This document shows, piece by piece, positions 1 to 13,100 of a stretch of DNA of 64,000 bases. The stretch is from the NCBI GenBank assembly GCA_018398805.1, contig JAGFBZ010000261.1, positions 1,116,001-1,180,000 of the forward strand, written 5' to 3'. A program made the position numbers and the translations under genes. Every line of letters begins with the position of its first letter. Position 1 is the first letter of the stretch. The DNA is from Hirundichthys speculiger (Eukaryota > Chordata > Actinopteri > Beloniformes > Exocoetidae). Below the pieces are notes generated by a model. The model saw only the letters and a list, made by a program, of their open reading frames with translations. It had not been told where the DNA came from and made no database searches.

Positions 1-409
1 ACTCTCTTCTTACTTCCCCCTCGTGATATCTCAGCCTTCCACACGTTTCAAGTTGCAGTTGAAGCGTCGGTGTTTGTAATTTTATAGTGCTGCCACACTG
101 CTGATATTTTTGCTAAAGTTTAGTCTGACGCCGCCGGTTTTGAAACTTTTAAGGTGGATACAAGACAGCGCTGCTGAGAAACGTAATTTCAGTGCAAATT
201 ATTAAATGTATATAGTTTAAAAAATATTTTTGTTTGTGTAATATGATTACTTTATTAATTTGTGTTAATCAGGATCACTTTTTGAGGAAAAAAATAATGA
301 AAAAAAGATTGGCGTGTTATAATAAGGTTGATCGGCCGATCCGATCAACCTTAAATTTTTAAGATCGAAGGCCGATCCGATCAGGGGATCGGGATCGGGA
401 CATCCCTAA
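1..409 (-). mobile_element. End of a hAT-like DNA transposon (partial)
   Basis: The right edge near 395-409 reads, on the minus strand, as a GGGATGTCCCGATC terminus followed by repeated GATCGG/CCGATC motifs. This resembles the ends of a hAT-like family common in fish. The segment at 324-353 is itself a small inverted repeat with 12-bp arms (AAGGTTGATCGG and its complement). The rest of the element would lie to the left of the window, so no target duplication can be checked. Family assignment is from memory of terminal motifs. Confidence 0.4.
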
Positions 410-1622
410 TCATTATATTACAGTTGGATATAAAATGTTGTTTGTTGCTGTTGTTTTGAGCTGTTCAGGGAGTGCATTACTCTCACCTTTTTTTTTGCTC
501 TCTTTGCTTTCCTGATATTTGCACTTTCTCATATACATTATTATGATCAGCACATTTTCACTTCAACAACAGGCTTTGGTATGAACAGATTGATCATTCA
601 CATCTTAATGGTATTAAAGACAGGCTCCCTTGAAAAAACAGAGGTACTTTGCTGTTGAGTTAAGGAAAGTTTTTTGAACCCAGTGACACGTCTACAACAA
701 AGTTTCAATTCCTCATTAGTGAGTGATAAGCTGTTTTAAGTTAGTTCCTAAAAGTCTGTCACTGCGCTTCACTGTGGGGATTGTCAAACACATAGTTGGA
801 TCATTAATTGCCAGACATAGCTCTGTCATTTTCATACACTACTTTTAAATAATTGGCAACAAATTTTGTTGCTTTTCTTAAACAGAATGAATACAAACTT
901 AAAGCAGGCTACAGAATAATAATGGAACAGCAAAATTTGATATGAAAGAAGTGAGCTTCTCATTCACTGCTCCTCCTGATGAAAAGATGACGAATTGCAC
1001 CAGGTTTACAATATATCTTCTTAATTAGTGGCATACCAGTCTGCTGCTTTCACTACCACACTACAGGGGATCTCATTAGCATCAAAGACCTGCCTCAGCC
1101 TCTGTACAGACCTATAATGATATTCCACTGATGTGGCAGCCTTTTTAGTGACTTTTTCTACTTGTTTATTATGTCATGTGGAAAGGATACCAAATTTGAA
1201 GCCAGTTGGCCAGTAGGGAACAGTGTCTTGAGTAACTTTAGGTTTAATCTAAGGAGTTAAAGGTGGCCCCTTTTAAAAACCCATCTTCTTCCACTGATTA
1301 CATTTATTTTCTATAATCAAATGCCTTCGTTCAAAATCACATTTATGTTATTTCAACTTTTTGTACAGTTAAAATTGACTAGAACGGTTGAGGAATCAAC
1401 CTCTTCTGAGGATTTTTCACTTGCCATGAAATTTGTTCTGTATCAACTCCAGACAGCACTGATGAACACTTATCAAAAGAACTGTTGTTTGTGAAATTGT
1501 TTCAAAGTTACCAGCCATTGACAGTTAGAGCCTTCGCCCTTAAACGGCTCTGTAGTCAATGCTTTCTGATGCACGAGATCAAATTTCATGAAACTCAACC
1601 TTGTTGATTAGTTTGCTGTCCT

Positions 1623-1740
1623 TTCAATTCAATTCAATTCAACTTTATTTGTATATTATCTGTTACAATACAAATTGTCTCTAGGTGCTTTTCAGATTCC
1701 TAAAGCTTTACCGCCAAGCAAATATTAACAATAGCTAATA
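1623..1740 (-). repeat. LINE 3'-tail relic with TTCAA repeats
   Basis: A run of TTCAA pentamers is followed by CTTTATTTGTA and ACAATACAAATTGTCTC. The same layout recurs at 33362-33560 in this window. A short pentamer tail followed by an AATAAAG-like motif on the minus strand is usual for 3' ends of fish non-LTR elements. Confidence 0.45.
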
Positions 1741-1914
1741 TTATTAAATTTTCAATATCAGCTGAATGTATCAATATTTAATCTTTGGAGAAGATATGTA
1801 AAGCTGTTCAACTGACATTTGTAGGTTGCTATTGATACAAATCTGCTTGAATCCAGTTCATCCTTGCTGAACAATATGTACTTTCTTATGCCACATTACT
1901 AATTTTGCTTTATT

Positions 1915-1947
1915 GATGGATCACAGAGGTATTAGCTGTGATCCATC
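1915..1947. repeat. Perfect inverted repeat, 12-bp arms, 9-nt loop
   Basis: Arm GATGGATCACAG at 1915-1926 and its exact complement at 1936-1947. It sits in an intron and no function is evident. Confidence 0.8.
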
Positions 1948-2073
1948 TAATTTGAACTGCACCTTTTTACACATTAGCAAGTTTAACAACCCAGTTGTCT
2001 GTCGTATGTTGCGAGAGAGAAACTCCCACTCATAATCTCCAGCTCAAATGCAGGTGTCTTTCTCCTTTTTCAG

Positions 2074-5000
2074 ATCCAAAGCCAGGTTCTGCCGGCTCAC
2101 TGCTGGGGCTGTATGGATGAGCTCCCTGTCTTCATCAACTGCTGACCTATTCTCCAACCAAAAGCCATCGGCCTTTCAGCTGTTTGGCTCATCTGATGAC
2201 AGACCTGTGTTTGACATTGTCCTATCGGGTCTGTCGGACGGCAGCTTTCTACCACCCCTGTTGTTCTGTACAGGAACTGCAACACATGTTCCAGATGGTT
2301 TTCCTGATAATGTGTTACTGGAGGCTCGGAAGGAAGGATTCACCGACCAGGACCGTCTGCAGATCTGGATTGATAAGGTAAGAGACTTTGAGGTTCTAAA
2401 GACAAGTTCACGGTTTGTTTTTTTTTTGTTTTTTTTTTTTTTAATGTGGTGCAGTATGGGGGTTATTGGTTTTGTTATAAACTAATAAATGATGAGGGAG
2501 ATACTTAAGAGGCTCTCCTCAGATTCTGCTTCTTCTTCTGCTGAAGTATAATGATATTTCTTTTTTCAATTTCTTGCTTTGTATATTTATATACATTAGC
2601 TAGTTAGTAAGCTAAAATCAATATTGTTGTTAAATAGATAAAGTGTGATTGTTGATAATAATAATAATAATAATGATAATGATGATACCATCACCATTAA
2701 TAAACAATACAGAGAGAGATTCCTCTGGAGATTAGTTCTTCAGGTGAGAAATCAAGTTTAAGTTGTGTCCACAGAGAATTTAAAACAAGTTCCCGAATGT
2801 TACTAAAAACTCATCTGTGGTTCTTATTAGGTTTCATTTTATTGCGTTGTAAAGGTTTAGTAATGATTGAAGTAATTGTGTCCAACGGCGGAAACAACAG
2901 TTACAGCTCACTAAATGTTATAGTTATACTGCTCACAACACTGACATAGATATGCATCAGTATTGTCATAATATTACAAATGTGTTTTTCATAAGTGCTC
3001 TTTATTATTGTAGGCGTAGTGAGAATGCCATCAAACAACTAAGATATATTATGTGTCTAAGAATGTAATCTCTGGCTCTACATGATCAGTTAGCTGTGGT
3101 AGTAGTTGAGGTTTTTTTCTGTCACACTTTGTTCTTTTTACGAGGCAACATTTGCTGAGGCCGAGGTGTGTTTTCACCCTCAAAAATGATAATATATCAG
3201 AGCTATTGTATCTTCTTTTATAAAAAAAAAAATATAAGTGTTAAAACTCATTCATACAGTCTTCATAAATCTGTGAATAGATTTACACATAAATCACCTC
3301 CTTACTAAAAACCTGCTCTGGATTACAAATGAACACATTTGTTCATGTGAACGTGTGCATGTTGATGAATTCCAGTTGATCAGAGTCAGGAATGCGCTTC
3401 CACAGCTTATTATTATAAAACCACACAGGGACCATCACATATGGAGGTGTGAAAGTGCAGACTAGTGTGTCATTCATATGATCTTAATACATTGGGTAAA
3501 CTTGTAATTTCACCAATCCAACTGACAAGCAAACACTGGCAAGTGCTCCACTTTGAAACACTACCTGTGAGACCTGGGGTTGAAGCAAAACTGCTGTAAA
3601 ACTGGACCACAGCTCTTCTGTTCCCTTTACAACCAGGACTTAATGCAGACATTTAATGCCGTGTCTTCTGTCCAACAAAGCATTCAGCAGGTGAAGCAAA
3701 AATGATTTGATATGATGTTAGATGTAAAAGAAAAAAAAATAACAAACTTCTCTATATCAATGCAGACAACTGTGTTGTCTCTATTATCTGAAAAAATGTA
3801 TATCAGGAATCCACCAAGACTTCATGACTTTGTTGGTGTGCTCAGTAATGGCTGTGCCGCTGCATCGGTCCCTGTCAAGTCCATTTTGTCAACCCATTGA
3901 TACTCATTTGCAATCTCTATGCACTACAGTTTTGTTGGTACCTACAAAAACTTCAGAACAGAAAGTTCAGAATTTCCACAAATGCTGAAGCACTATTTTG
4001 TTCTGCTCACTGTTTATGCACAAGTCTTTTCTGCTCACATTTCATGAAATGAAGCCCATAGTGTTTCCAGTAGTAGCTAAGAGGGCAGAGTAAATTTTGC
4101 AGTCTTAAATGTATGTGGACCAACATAAGGAGTAAGGCGTTTAACCAACCAACCAGCATTCTGGTCTCATCCTAATCAATATGCATTGGTTCAATACCTA
4201 AAATGTGCCACTGCATATGGGGTCTGATGGATGAAAACATATTTCTATTTTACCATGAATCCAGTTGAAAAAGTAAATTAAATTTTCTGTATTTTGTTAA
4301 GATACAAGAAATATAAAATCTGAAGCTCGACCTCTTTAATTGCTACAGTTATGTCAACAGTACATCTAGCAGGTTCTTATGCTGTTTAAGATTTAGAAAA
4401 TGAGAAAAGCACAATTACAGTACATTGTACAAAGTGTAATTGAATTTCATTGTGATGACAATGATTAATAAAGTATTGTTTGATTGATTGATTGGTTACC
4501 AAGTTTATAATGAAGTATTTGCAGCCCCTTCCCAAAGTGGAGTTGTCTGCTTATTTAATCTTACTGCCCAGTAGTAAGCCTGAGTGTTACTTTAACTGTT
4601 AATTTAATTCCACTCACTGTTTGAACTAGCTGTCATCACACTGGGGTAAATCTGTTGTTTCCAGATTACTGTTTTCACAAACTGCAGAAGTTTAAAGCTT
4701 GTGATTTTCCCTTTCCCCCCCGTACTGCTTGACATGAGACCTCCTGTGTAACAATGTCCTGCCCGTCTTTTAAGGTGTGGTACCCCCATGTGACATCGCA
4801 GTATAATCGAGAATCTCTTCTGGTGATGGATGTCCATCGAGGTCACCTAGGCGACAAGTTCAGAGAGAGCTTGTCCTCCATCAAAACAGATGTTGCCTTC
4901 ATCCCGTCAGGATGTAGCTGTCGTCTGCAACCTCTCGATGTCTGTGTGACCCAAGTGCTAAGAGATTTCCTGCAGGTACTCTTAGCTCCCACCCTTGTCT

Positions 5001-5865
5001 CACCTGTCCAGTTCACTGATGACCTGTACTCAGGTGTTCGCTGTCCTTGTCTCTCCAGGCTCAGTGGACTCTGCTGGTCACTGATGGGGGTCTAGATGGT
5101 CTAGGACTGGATCAGCTGGCTCTGACTCTGGCATGCTGGCTTAGTGAAGTTTCATCAACTCTGAACTCATTAAAGGACATTCTGCGCAGGTGTGAAAATC
5201 CTGATTTATTGGTAGTCACTGTAATTTTACTTCTGCAGGTATTGGAAGGTTATAATAGTCTATTTGTTGCAGGCCTCTTTCCACTCCTTATACTTTGTTC
5301 ATCTGTACATTCTGAATTTAGTTTTAAGAGTGAATTTGTCAATTCATCAGGCAAGTTTAGGTCATTCTACAGTGTTACTGCATCGCTTCTTCTTTGATTT
5401 TGGTTTTAATGGTGCTCTCTGCTGTTATGGTAACATCTCAGATCATTCAGTTCGGCATGCAGCCTGCAGCATATGGAGGTTCAAGGGGAGACAGCGAGGA
5501 TGATCACAGCTCTGACTGAGGCGCTGATCCAGTCTCCAGAGACTGAAGGACCGCTGCCTAGACCAAGGCATAAACCAATACCAACAGCGCAACCAGGACA
5601 GGTGGTGCAGCTCATGGCCATGGAAGAGGATTTGGACAGAGACAAAAAGGAGAAAACGAAGGTGGAGTATAAACATGAGGAGAATAGAAATGAAGACAGA
5701 CAAAAACACATGCGAGAGGAGGAGGAGGAGGAGGAGGAGGAGGAGGAGGAGGAGAACAAGAAGATGAGAGAGCAGGAGTTTCACATCAAAAGTCTGTCTA
5801 CACTGCGGCAGGTGTTTAGTGAGGACAGTGATCAGGAGTCGTTTCATGGTTTCCCAGACAACTGA
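2074..5865 (+). CDS. pogz: POGZ-like protein, last four coding exons (5' partial)
   Basis: Four exons join in frame with GT/AG introns: 2074-2377, 4775-4975, 5059-5189 and 5451-5865 (stop TGA 5863-5865). The first three encode a pogo-type DDE-superfamily domain: an upstream segment with VFDIVLSG and LPPLLF, then VMDVHRGHL, then SCRLQPLDVCVTQ. In pogo transposases the last two positions are normally LDN and PLDQ, so both aspartates are kept but their neighbours have changed, as in domesticated genes. The last exon encodes a long polar linker, 13 consecutive Glu codons (GAG repeat 5716-5754), and a tail ending SEDSDQESFHGFPDN. That tail resembles the E-x-F-x-G-F LEDGF-IBD binding motif known near the C-terminus of POGZ. 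POGZ is a nuclear chromatin protein linked to HP1 and LEDGF. The zinc fingers, HP1-binding region and DNA-binding helices expected upstream are outside the window. Fish may have more than one pogz copy; which one this is cannot be told. Confidence 0.8.
2378..4774. other. POGZ-like intron
   Basis: AT-rich intron with short A/T runs and an AAT-type microsatellite near 2656-2688. No exon or recognisable element was found, apart from a LINE-tail-like end at 4440-4498. Confidence 0.5.
4440..4498 (+). repeat. Short LINE 3' end with TGAT tail
   Basis: The stretch reads ATTGAATTTCATTGTGATG, then ACAATGATTAATAAAG, then a TGAT tetramer run. This is the pattern of a 5'-truncated fish LINE insertion in + orientation. 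Family not resolved. Confidence 0.35.
5716..5754 (+). repeat. Coding GAG microsatellite (13 Glu codons)
   Basis: Thirteen uninterrupted GAG codons inside the last POGZ-like exon encode polyglutamate. A pure trinucleotide tract of this size is likely length-polymorphic without breaking the frame. It also creates serine- or leucine-rich shadow ORFs on the other strand. Confidence 0.9.
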
Positions 5866-8647
5866 CTCATTGTCGTCTTCTGCTTCACATCCATGAGCTG
5901 CTGCTGAAGATCAAGCTGATCCAAAGGGCATAGGTATTTATGAAGGAGTAAGACTGTCAATATGAACAATTAGTCAGTCAAAAAAGGAAACATTAAAAAC
6001 TGTTTTAAATGGCACACTTTTCTGACAACTGTCCAAAAGTCCCAAAGCAGTTGTTACTGTAAAAACAGCATCAAATTCTCACATCTGATCTTACTACTAT
6101 TGAAATGTGACTTCTTTTTTTTTTGTTTAATGAAATCACAATTAAGCAAAAATTCATTATCACACAACTGTTTTGCAGTTGATATGATTATTTTCAAGAT
6201 TCGACCAATAATTTGGTATAATGATCAGTGAAAAAACTTTTTCCCAATCTAAAACTCTTGTAATGAGACAAAAAAAAGTTACATCTTTTTTAAGCCTGTA
6301 CCTGCAATCACACTTTACATTTAACTATTTAAATGCAAAGTGTTATTTTCATATTTTATCATTTTTATCAATAAATCATTTTAAACATGATGAAAAATGC
6401 CCATCTGGGCAGATGGGCCTCAGATGTTTTTTCCCCAGAAACAACACCCCAAAATATTCAGTTAACAGAACAAATTCTCATATTAACAGGAAATGTTTTA
6501 AATCAACCACATATGAAAGAAATACTCTGGTATTTTTGTCAACTGATCAATAACAACCTGTGGAGCTCTAAAATGACTGGTCAACTTCTCAGCCCTTCGA
6601 AGTTTATGAAGTAAATGCCTTTTGTTTTATGGAGACGAGATTTGTAAAATATAAAAACGTGTGGTGGTATGACTAAAAAACAGACATGTCATTCTAATTA
6701 AAAATCAGGATCATGTACATCAGCTGATAATAAATCAAAAATAATGTTAAACTACGTAATCATTTTCAGAACTTAAATATTGTTTCCTATAATTAAACTG
6801 ATAATCAGAATATAAATGTTGGTTGTTTCACAGAGAAATCAGGATGTAAAGAAAACTTGAAAGAACCAGACTTGCTTTGTATAGAGACTTTTGTTGCTAC
6901 TTTTATACTCAGACACGAATTATCTCAATTTTTTTGTAGTAAAATAAAGAAGAATGTTCACACTGAGACTTGGACTTTTTTGATCTGCACAGAATCTTTT
7001 AGAAACTCATACTTCTGTTAATATTCAGAGTATTCAGTCTGTGTACAGAGAGAGTAACATAAGTATAGTCAGATTTGACTGATGTACTGTGTTGGTATCA
7101 AGTGTGATGTGTCCCATTTAGCGAAGAGCTTCAAAGAGTAACCTTTACAGACCGGAGCTGAGATAACAGCAGTCAGCCTGCAGAAGATAATGTATAGAAG
7201 CCACATGCGTTATACTCTGACCTCAGCAGCATCCAACATCCCTGCTGACACTTAAATATAGAAACCATGAGAACAGAGCCACTTTCCCAGCATGCCCAGG
7301 AGCAAGGCAGTGACCCCCCCAAGGACAGCTCAGACCAGCTGGGGGATGCACGATAGGAAAGATTTCAGGACCTCAACTGTCCCTTGTTTAAATTTAGTTT
7401 CACATTTAGGACAAAGATCAATCCCAGTGATTCCCATCAGAGTCCAGACTGATAGTAACCAGTGACATTAACATACCAAAGAATCATGATAACAAATCTA
7501 GATTTACATAGTACCTAAGCACAAGCTTCCTGATTAAACTATCTCTAAATAGCCTCTGTCTACAATAGTAATAACACATTGTCATATGTTATCCAGCTCC
7601 AGGATGTCAGCACTTGAATTGGTTACACAAAAAAATAAAATGATGGATTTACCCCGAGTCATTGGGGTGAAGAATGAAGGGAAGATATTGAGAGACGAGA
7701 CATGAGAAAAAGATGTGTTGCTGAGTTTTTCAGTTTTTTTATTTATTATTCTTTTTGTGCTACTTAGTCTTGAAAGTGACTGTGCTATTACTACAATAAA
7801 AGTATGACCTCTGGCTAACAGCTGGAGAGTCATTAGCCTATATTTTCATCGGTTAGCATCCCTCTGACCAGCATTAGCAATGTGAATGGTGTCCCAGAGG
7901 GAAGATGTTTCAGTCAGGACAGAAAATCACCATTACAGATTAATTTATTTGGTCAAAGCAGCTTTGAGTTGCTCTTAACTTGTTTACATGCAAGCTGTGA
8001 TAAAAGTCTGAGAAGACAAATTGTATTTGGACTTGGATTACATATTGTACTACTGAGGGCTGCTACAGAGTTTAATCTCAAATCACAGCTGCTTCAAAAA
8101 AAAAAAAACCCCTAAAGCCTCCAAATCTGAGATAATTGCAAAGGAATTATCTACACCGGGCTTTACAACGGATCTCTGCTCTGTTTGAACCCCAGGAGGT
8201 CTTCACTCAGTTGCCGTTTCATCGAGACAAACCTCTGAGCTGTGTGACAAATAAGAAGTGTCTTTAATCTGATTTAATCCATCTTTCACAACAAATTACA
8301 GTCTGAACTGGTATTTGCTGTACTTGTCAGTATAGAGTTTGAAAAAGTTGTGAAATATGGAGTGAGGCAGGCAGGTTTAGAAACAATGGTAACAGAACTA
8401 CCTTTATTTTACTGTTATAAACGGCACTCTACTTCAATCTACCTGAATGGAAACGCGCTTCCTCGACAGACCTTTTCCAGTGGATCAGCATCTATTGGAA
8501 CGTTCTTTTCCTAATTACTGGACTGATTATACTTTGTGGTAGATCCAAACATGAATACTTTTGGTCTCCACTGACAAATTCATGCTACTTTAAAAGTTTT
8601 CACTTGGAGGACTGTGCTCCAGCAAATGCACATGGACAGAAGGAATA
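5866..8647. other. 3'UTR of the POGZ-like gene, then intergenic DNA
   Basis: The 3'UTR follows the TGA at 5865. The best poly(A) signal is AATAAA at 6943-6948, with weaker candidates earlier (for example near 6371). From about 7000 to 8647 there is AT-rich DNA with no supported exon, RNA gene or complete transposon. Confidence 0.4.
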
Positions 8648-10140
8648 CAGTGCCTTGCGAAAGTATTCGGTCCCCTTGAACTTTTCAACCTTTTGCCACA
8701 CTTCAGGCTTCAAACATAGAGATAAAATTTTATTTTTTGTCAAGAATCAACAAGTTGGACACAATCGTGAAGTGGAATTAAATTTATTGGATAGTTTACA
8801 TTTTTTATAACAAAAAACAGAAAAGTGGGGTGTGCAATATTATTCGTCCCCTTTACTTTCAGTGCAGCAAACTGACTCCAGAAGTTCAGTGAGGATCTCT
8901 GAATGATCCAATGTTGTCCTAAATGACTGATGATGATCAATAGAATCCACTTGTGTGTAATCAAGTCTCCGTATAAATGCACCTGCTCTGTGATAGTCTC
9001 AGGGTTCTGTTTAAAGCTCAGAGAGCATCATGAAGACCAAGGAACACACCAGGCAGGTCCCAGATACTGTTGTGGAGAAGTTTAAAGCCGGATGTGGACA
9101 AAAGGATTTGCCAAGCTTTAAACATCTCAAGTAGCACTGTGTAAGCAATCATATTGAAATGGAAGGAGTATCAGACCACTGCAGATCTACCAAGACCCGG
9201 CCGTCCCTCTAAACTTGCATCTGGAACAAGGACAAGACTGATTAGAGATGCAGCCAAGAGGCCCATGATCACTCTGGATGAACTGCAGAGATCTACAGCT
9301 GAGGTGGGAGAGTCTGTCCAGAGGACAACAATCAGTCGTACACTGCACAAATCTGGCCTTTATGGAAGAGTGGCAAGAAGAAAGACATTTCTCAAAAATA
9401 TCCATAAAAACTCTGGTTTAAAGTTTGCCACAAGCCACCTGGGAGACCACCTGGGAGACACACCAAACATGTGGAAGAAGGTGCTCTGGTCATATGAAAC
9501 CAAAATCGAACTTTCTGGCCACAATGTAAAATGATATGTTTGGAGTAAAAGCAACACAGCTCATCACCCTGAACACACCATCCCCACTGTCAAACATGGT
9601 GGTGGCAGCATCATGGTTTGGGCCTGCTTTTCTTCAGCAGGGACAGGGAAGATGGATAAAATTGATGGGAAGATGGATGGAGCCAAATACAGGACCATTC
9701 TGGAAGAAAACCTGTTGGAGTCTGCAAAAGACCTGAGACTGGGACGGAGATTTATCTTCCAACAGGACATTGATCCAAAACATAAAGACAAATCTACAAT
9801 GGAATGGATCACAAATAAACGTATCCAGGTGTTAGAACGGCCAAGTCAAAGTCCAGACCTGAATCCAATCCAGAATCTGTAGAAAGAGCTGAAGACTGCT
9901 GTTCACAAACTCTCTCCTAGTTTAATCTCTGAATTTGATTAGAGCATTTAGATGAAGACTGGAAAAGCTTAATGTTGACACTGTGCTGTGCTGTACCGTA
10001 TTTGGTTAGTATTTCCCTTTTTTTTCTTTTAAAAAAAAAAGGAAAAACCAATTGCCATCCATTTTTATTGGTTGGTTTATGCTTTGTTGTGAAGGAATGA
10101 ATGAAACTCAATAATAAAATTAAGAGCCGGTGTCAAAATT
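8648..10140 (+). mobile_element. Decayed Tc1-like transposon, right end not found
   Basis: The left terminus CAGTGCCTTGCGAAAGTATT begins right after a TA dinucleotide, as expected for Tc1/mariner insertion. Transposase remnants follow in the + orientation. The matching inverted terminus, which should carry CTTTCGCAAGGCACTG, is not visible, so the right end is truncated or diverged. The 10140 boundary is approximate. Confidence 0.8.
9030..9940 (+). pseudogene. Tc1 transposase pseudogene (DD34E lost)
   Basis: Homology starts at ATG 9030 (MKTKEHTRQV, the usual Tc1 start) but soon meets a stop. It continues in other frames: 9154-9534 has the paired-like DNA-binding part with GRPSKL and TTISRTLHKSGLYGR, and 9536-9882 has the DDE part with HGGGSIMVW and SPDLNPI. 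The first catalytic Asp is replaced (WSYETK where WSDETK is expected). The second is kept (FQQDIDPKH). The third, normally Glu after SPDLNPI, is Gln and is followed by a stop. Spacing from second to third position is 34 residues. Two of three catalytic residues plus the reading frame are gone, so it is inactive. Confidence 0.85.
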
Positions 10141-13100
10141 ATCAATATTTCCATCTTTTTGTTTAGGCTTTTTGTGTCAAGCTTGTATGTAAAATATCAG
10201 ATATTTTAAAATAGCTGTGATAGCTTTTGAGTTTATCTCTTGTCCATAGACTGGATGGACTCTAAAGTTGAATGTTTCCTCAAAGACCAAACCTTCAGAT
10301 GTCCATATGTGGTCAAAGTTGACATCACTGATGAAGTCACTCTGCGGTGGATTTCCCTGAGAACTAAAAACAGAAACCAAGGTCTATTGTTTAACAACCA
10401 GCTGTGAGACAAGAAACAAAGAGCCTTTCCTTTAACTTTGAAAGACTGCAGCTTTTTTTTTTTTTTGCAGGATTTTAACTCTGGATGTTTCTGCTGAACT
10501 GAACTTGCAGAAGCTGTGAAACATGAGCTGTTAATGCATCACATTGTGTTTAAGTCCCATTGCAGCTGGAGGTTTTCCTCTCAGATGAAAACAATGAGTT
10601 GTGCTGGGGGGGGGGGGGGGCAAGACCAGGCAGGAAAAATCTAATAAAACACACCTCTAAAGTGGTGAGCAGGAATTTTCTTCAGAGATCTGAAGAACTG
10701 ATGCTCTGCAGCTGTTTGTGCACAGAATAGCCTTTTTCATCTGTTTAGTTTTGCCAACTGCAGTCAGAACAGAAAAGATGCTTTTAATATCACTATAAGC
10801 TAACCTGGACAGGAACCTGGTTTACAGAAGATTTAAATAAAAACAATAATAGTGATTACAGAACAGATAAAGCCCCAACATCAGCTGACAGCTGTACATG
10901 TAGTACGCTGGGTGCAGACATTTTACCCATCATTTACACACAGTCATATTCTCTACAGAAGTGATATTTACAGTTAATCTGGTTCTACATTAGAAATAAA
11001 ATTATTTGAGGTTCAGTCATCTTAGAATTATTCACTCTCACTCCATTCAGTCCTATTTAAAAGGACTCTCGGCTAAGAAATGGTTTCTCCTGTTTGGTTT
11101 GGAGAGCTCATGAACAGCACTGCAGCGACAACAGCGCCATGCAGTTCTAAGTTATGTCTTCTATTGGAGATCCAAGGATTTTTGTCTTTCTTGCAAACTT
11201 GCTTGCATAGGTGAGCATACATGTGGTTTGATCAATTTGTCCCAAATGAGAATTTATATACCTGTAAGGAATGCGTTAGAAGTTTGCTAAAATAATGTTT
11301 TGCTGGTTTAAAAAAATAAAGCCTACATTGATCTCTACAGGAGTTGTGATACACCTTCACTGGTGCCTGCCAGGTCAGCTGGAGGGTCATCAGCTGGGGC
11401 CACCGTTCACTGATGTTTTGCCCTCTTCCCAATACATCTGCTCCTGGGGTGGGGGCAGTGGCTAAATGGGGATGTCCCCCTGCCACCCCCTGCAGGGTGT
11501 TGAATCCCATGTGCCATCCCTCCTCTGTAACCACACCCAATAACTTGCCCTCTGAGCCTCTCCTGATAATTCTTCTCTGGGCCTGTGTAACCTCGCCTCA
11601 GTCATCCTGACTGGAGTTGCTTTTAAGTGGAGGGAAAAAGGGGCTATTTAGTTTCATTTCTGTGTCAAATTACCCAACAATGGTTGTGTACATTTATCGT
11701 CTCCAGCTTCAGATTAGCATTGAGGAGAAAACACTTCTGGAACTGCAAGATGTGTGCACAGCTAAGATTTTATTTTATTAACTCACTTGAAACAGTGGCA
11801 TCTCACATAAAACCTCCAAGACTGTCACTAATGAGTCATGGTTAAAAATGGGATGACACTGATATTTTTTTTTTACAAGGCTGGAAGACAGCTGGAAGCT
11901 CACGCTCAGACTGATACCCACAGCCCTGAAATCAGCCCAATTACACCAGATAGTACTAGTTGTCATGAAAGTGTGCCCCGCCACCTCCACCACTGTATTG
12001 TCATCCTTTCAATTTGTGGAAATCTACAGGCTCGTCTCCTGAGGGAAGCTGTGGTTACTGGATGTAAATCCAATCTTTCTCTTCCAAAATGTGAACCCAT
12101 CTCACATCCTGCAGTTTGACCTTGTCGTCTCGTGATCTGGGTGTTCAACTTCTAACTAAATGACCAAATGATAGTGCACATGCTTGACAGTTGATTTAAC
12201 CACAGATGCATATAAGAGGTAAGCTGGGAGGTTTAGTCTGTCAGTCAGCTGACTCCCATGCTGGAGACCATGGGTTAGTGACCCTTACCACGCTGTCCCT
12301 TCACATGAAGCAACAGTCGTCATACGCATAGTCGTCTCACAGTATGTAACCAGTGCACAGTGATGGTTTGTGGACAAACAAACCAGGTTTTTCAGATGAA
12401 ACTGTGCTGCATTAGTACTGACAGCGGGAAATGGTTCAGTCAGGTCACTCGAATGAGCAAAGCTGTGACTGAAAACTCACATTTACGCACTAATTTAGGT
12501 GGATAAAAGATGTCCAAATGAAGCTGGAAGAGGATGAGCAGCTGCAGCCTCTTTCATATTCACAGATCTGTTCATATTAAATCAGGCAAAGGTGCAGAGT
12601 TACATTCAAACCCCTTCAGGACAGAGTATCATTTTTGTTAAAAGTGTAACTTTTAAGCACTTAATTTAGGTGATTAGACATGAGTGTTGTGCGTTTAAGG
12701 AAATGTAAAATCAATTCTTCTTTTTTTTGTTTGTAAGAAATCTTCATGTTCTTTCATGTTTCTTTTTTATATGCTTCTTTACACAACTTCTTTTTTTTTT
12801 TTTAAATCTCTGCTGCAGTGGAGGACAATACCCGGTTTGCATGACTCACAAAGACATAACAATGTCTTAGGAAATTATCCAATTTGAGATGAGCCAGAAT
12901 ATAAGGCTGAATCCAAATATAAAGCTGCTGAAGCAGTTTGCAGAAAGTTACAATTAAAACATGCTTTTGCAAAAGAGGTATTTTATTTAGGTCTTTGTTT
13001 CTGTGACTATCTCCCTCTCTCTGACTGTGAAAATCTCTTTCTTCATGTTTGTCAAACAAGGAAAAAACTTGGCAGGAAAACCAGAACAACCCTCCCCCCT

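Larger units (their letters stand above)
410..2073. other. Intron of the POGZ-like gene with no further gene seen
   Basis: No exon with plausible splice sites or recognisable protein was found here. It lies upstream of the first visible pogz exon and is taken as intron. It contains a short LINE-tail relic (1623-1740) and a 12-bp inverted repeat (1915-1947), listed separately. Confidence 0.5.

Noticed and set aside
2097..2381. Short ORFs overlapping the first visible POGZ-like exon
   Set aside because: Other-frame shadows of the coding exon.
5443..5847. Leu/Ser-rich minus-strand ORFs over the POGZ-like last exon
   Set aside because: Shadows of the GAG tract and coding exon on the other strand.
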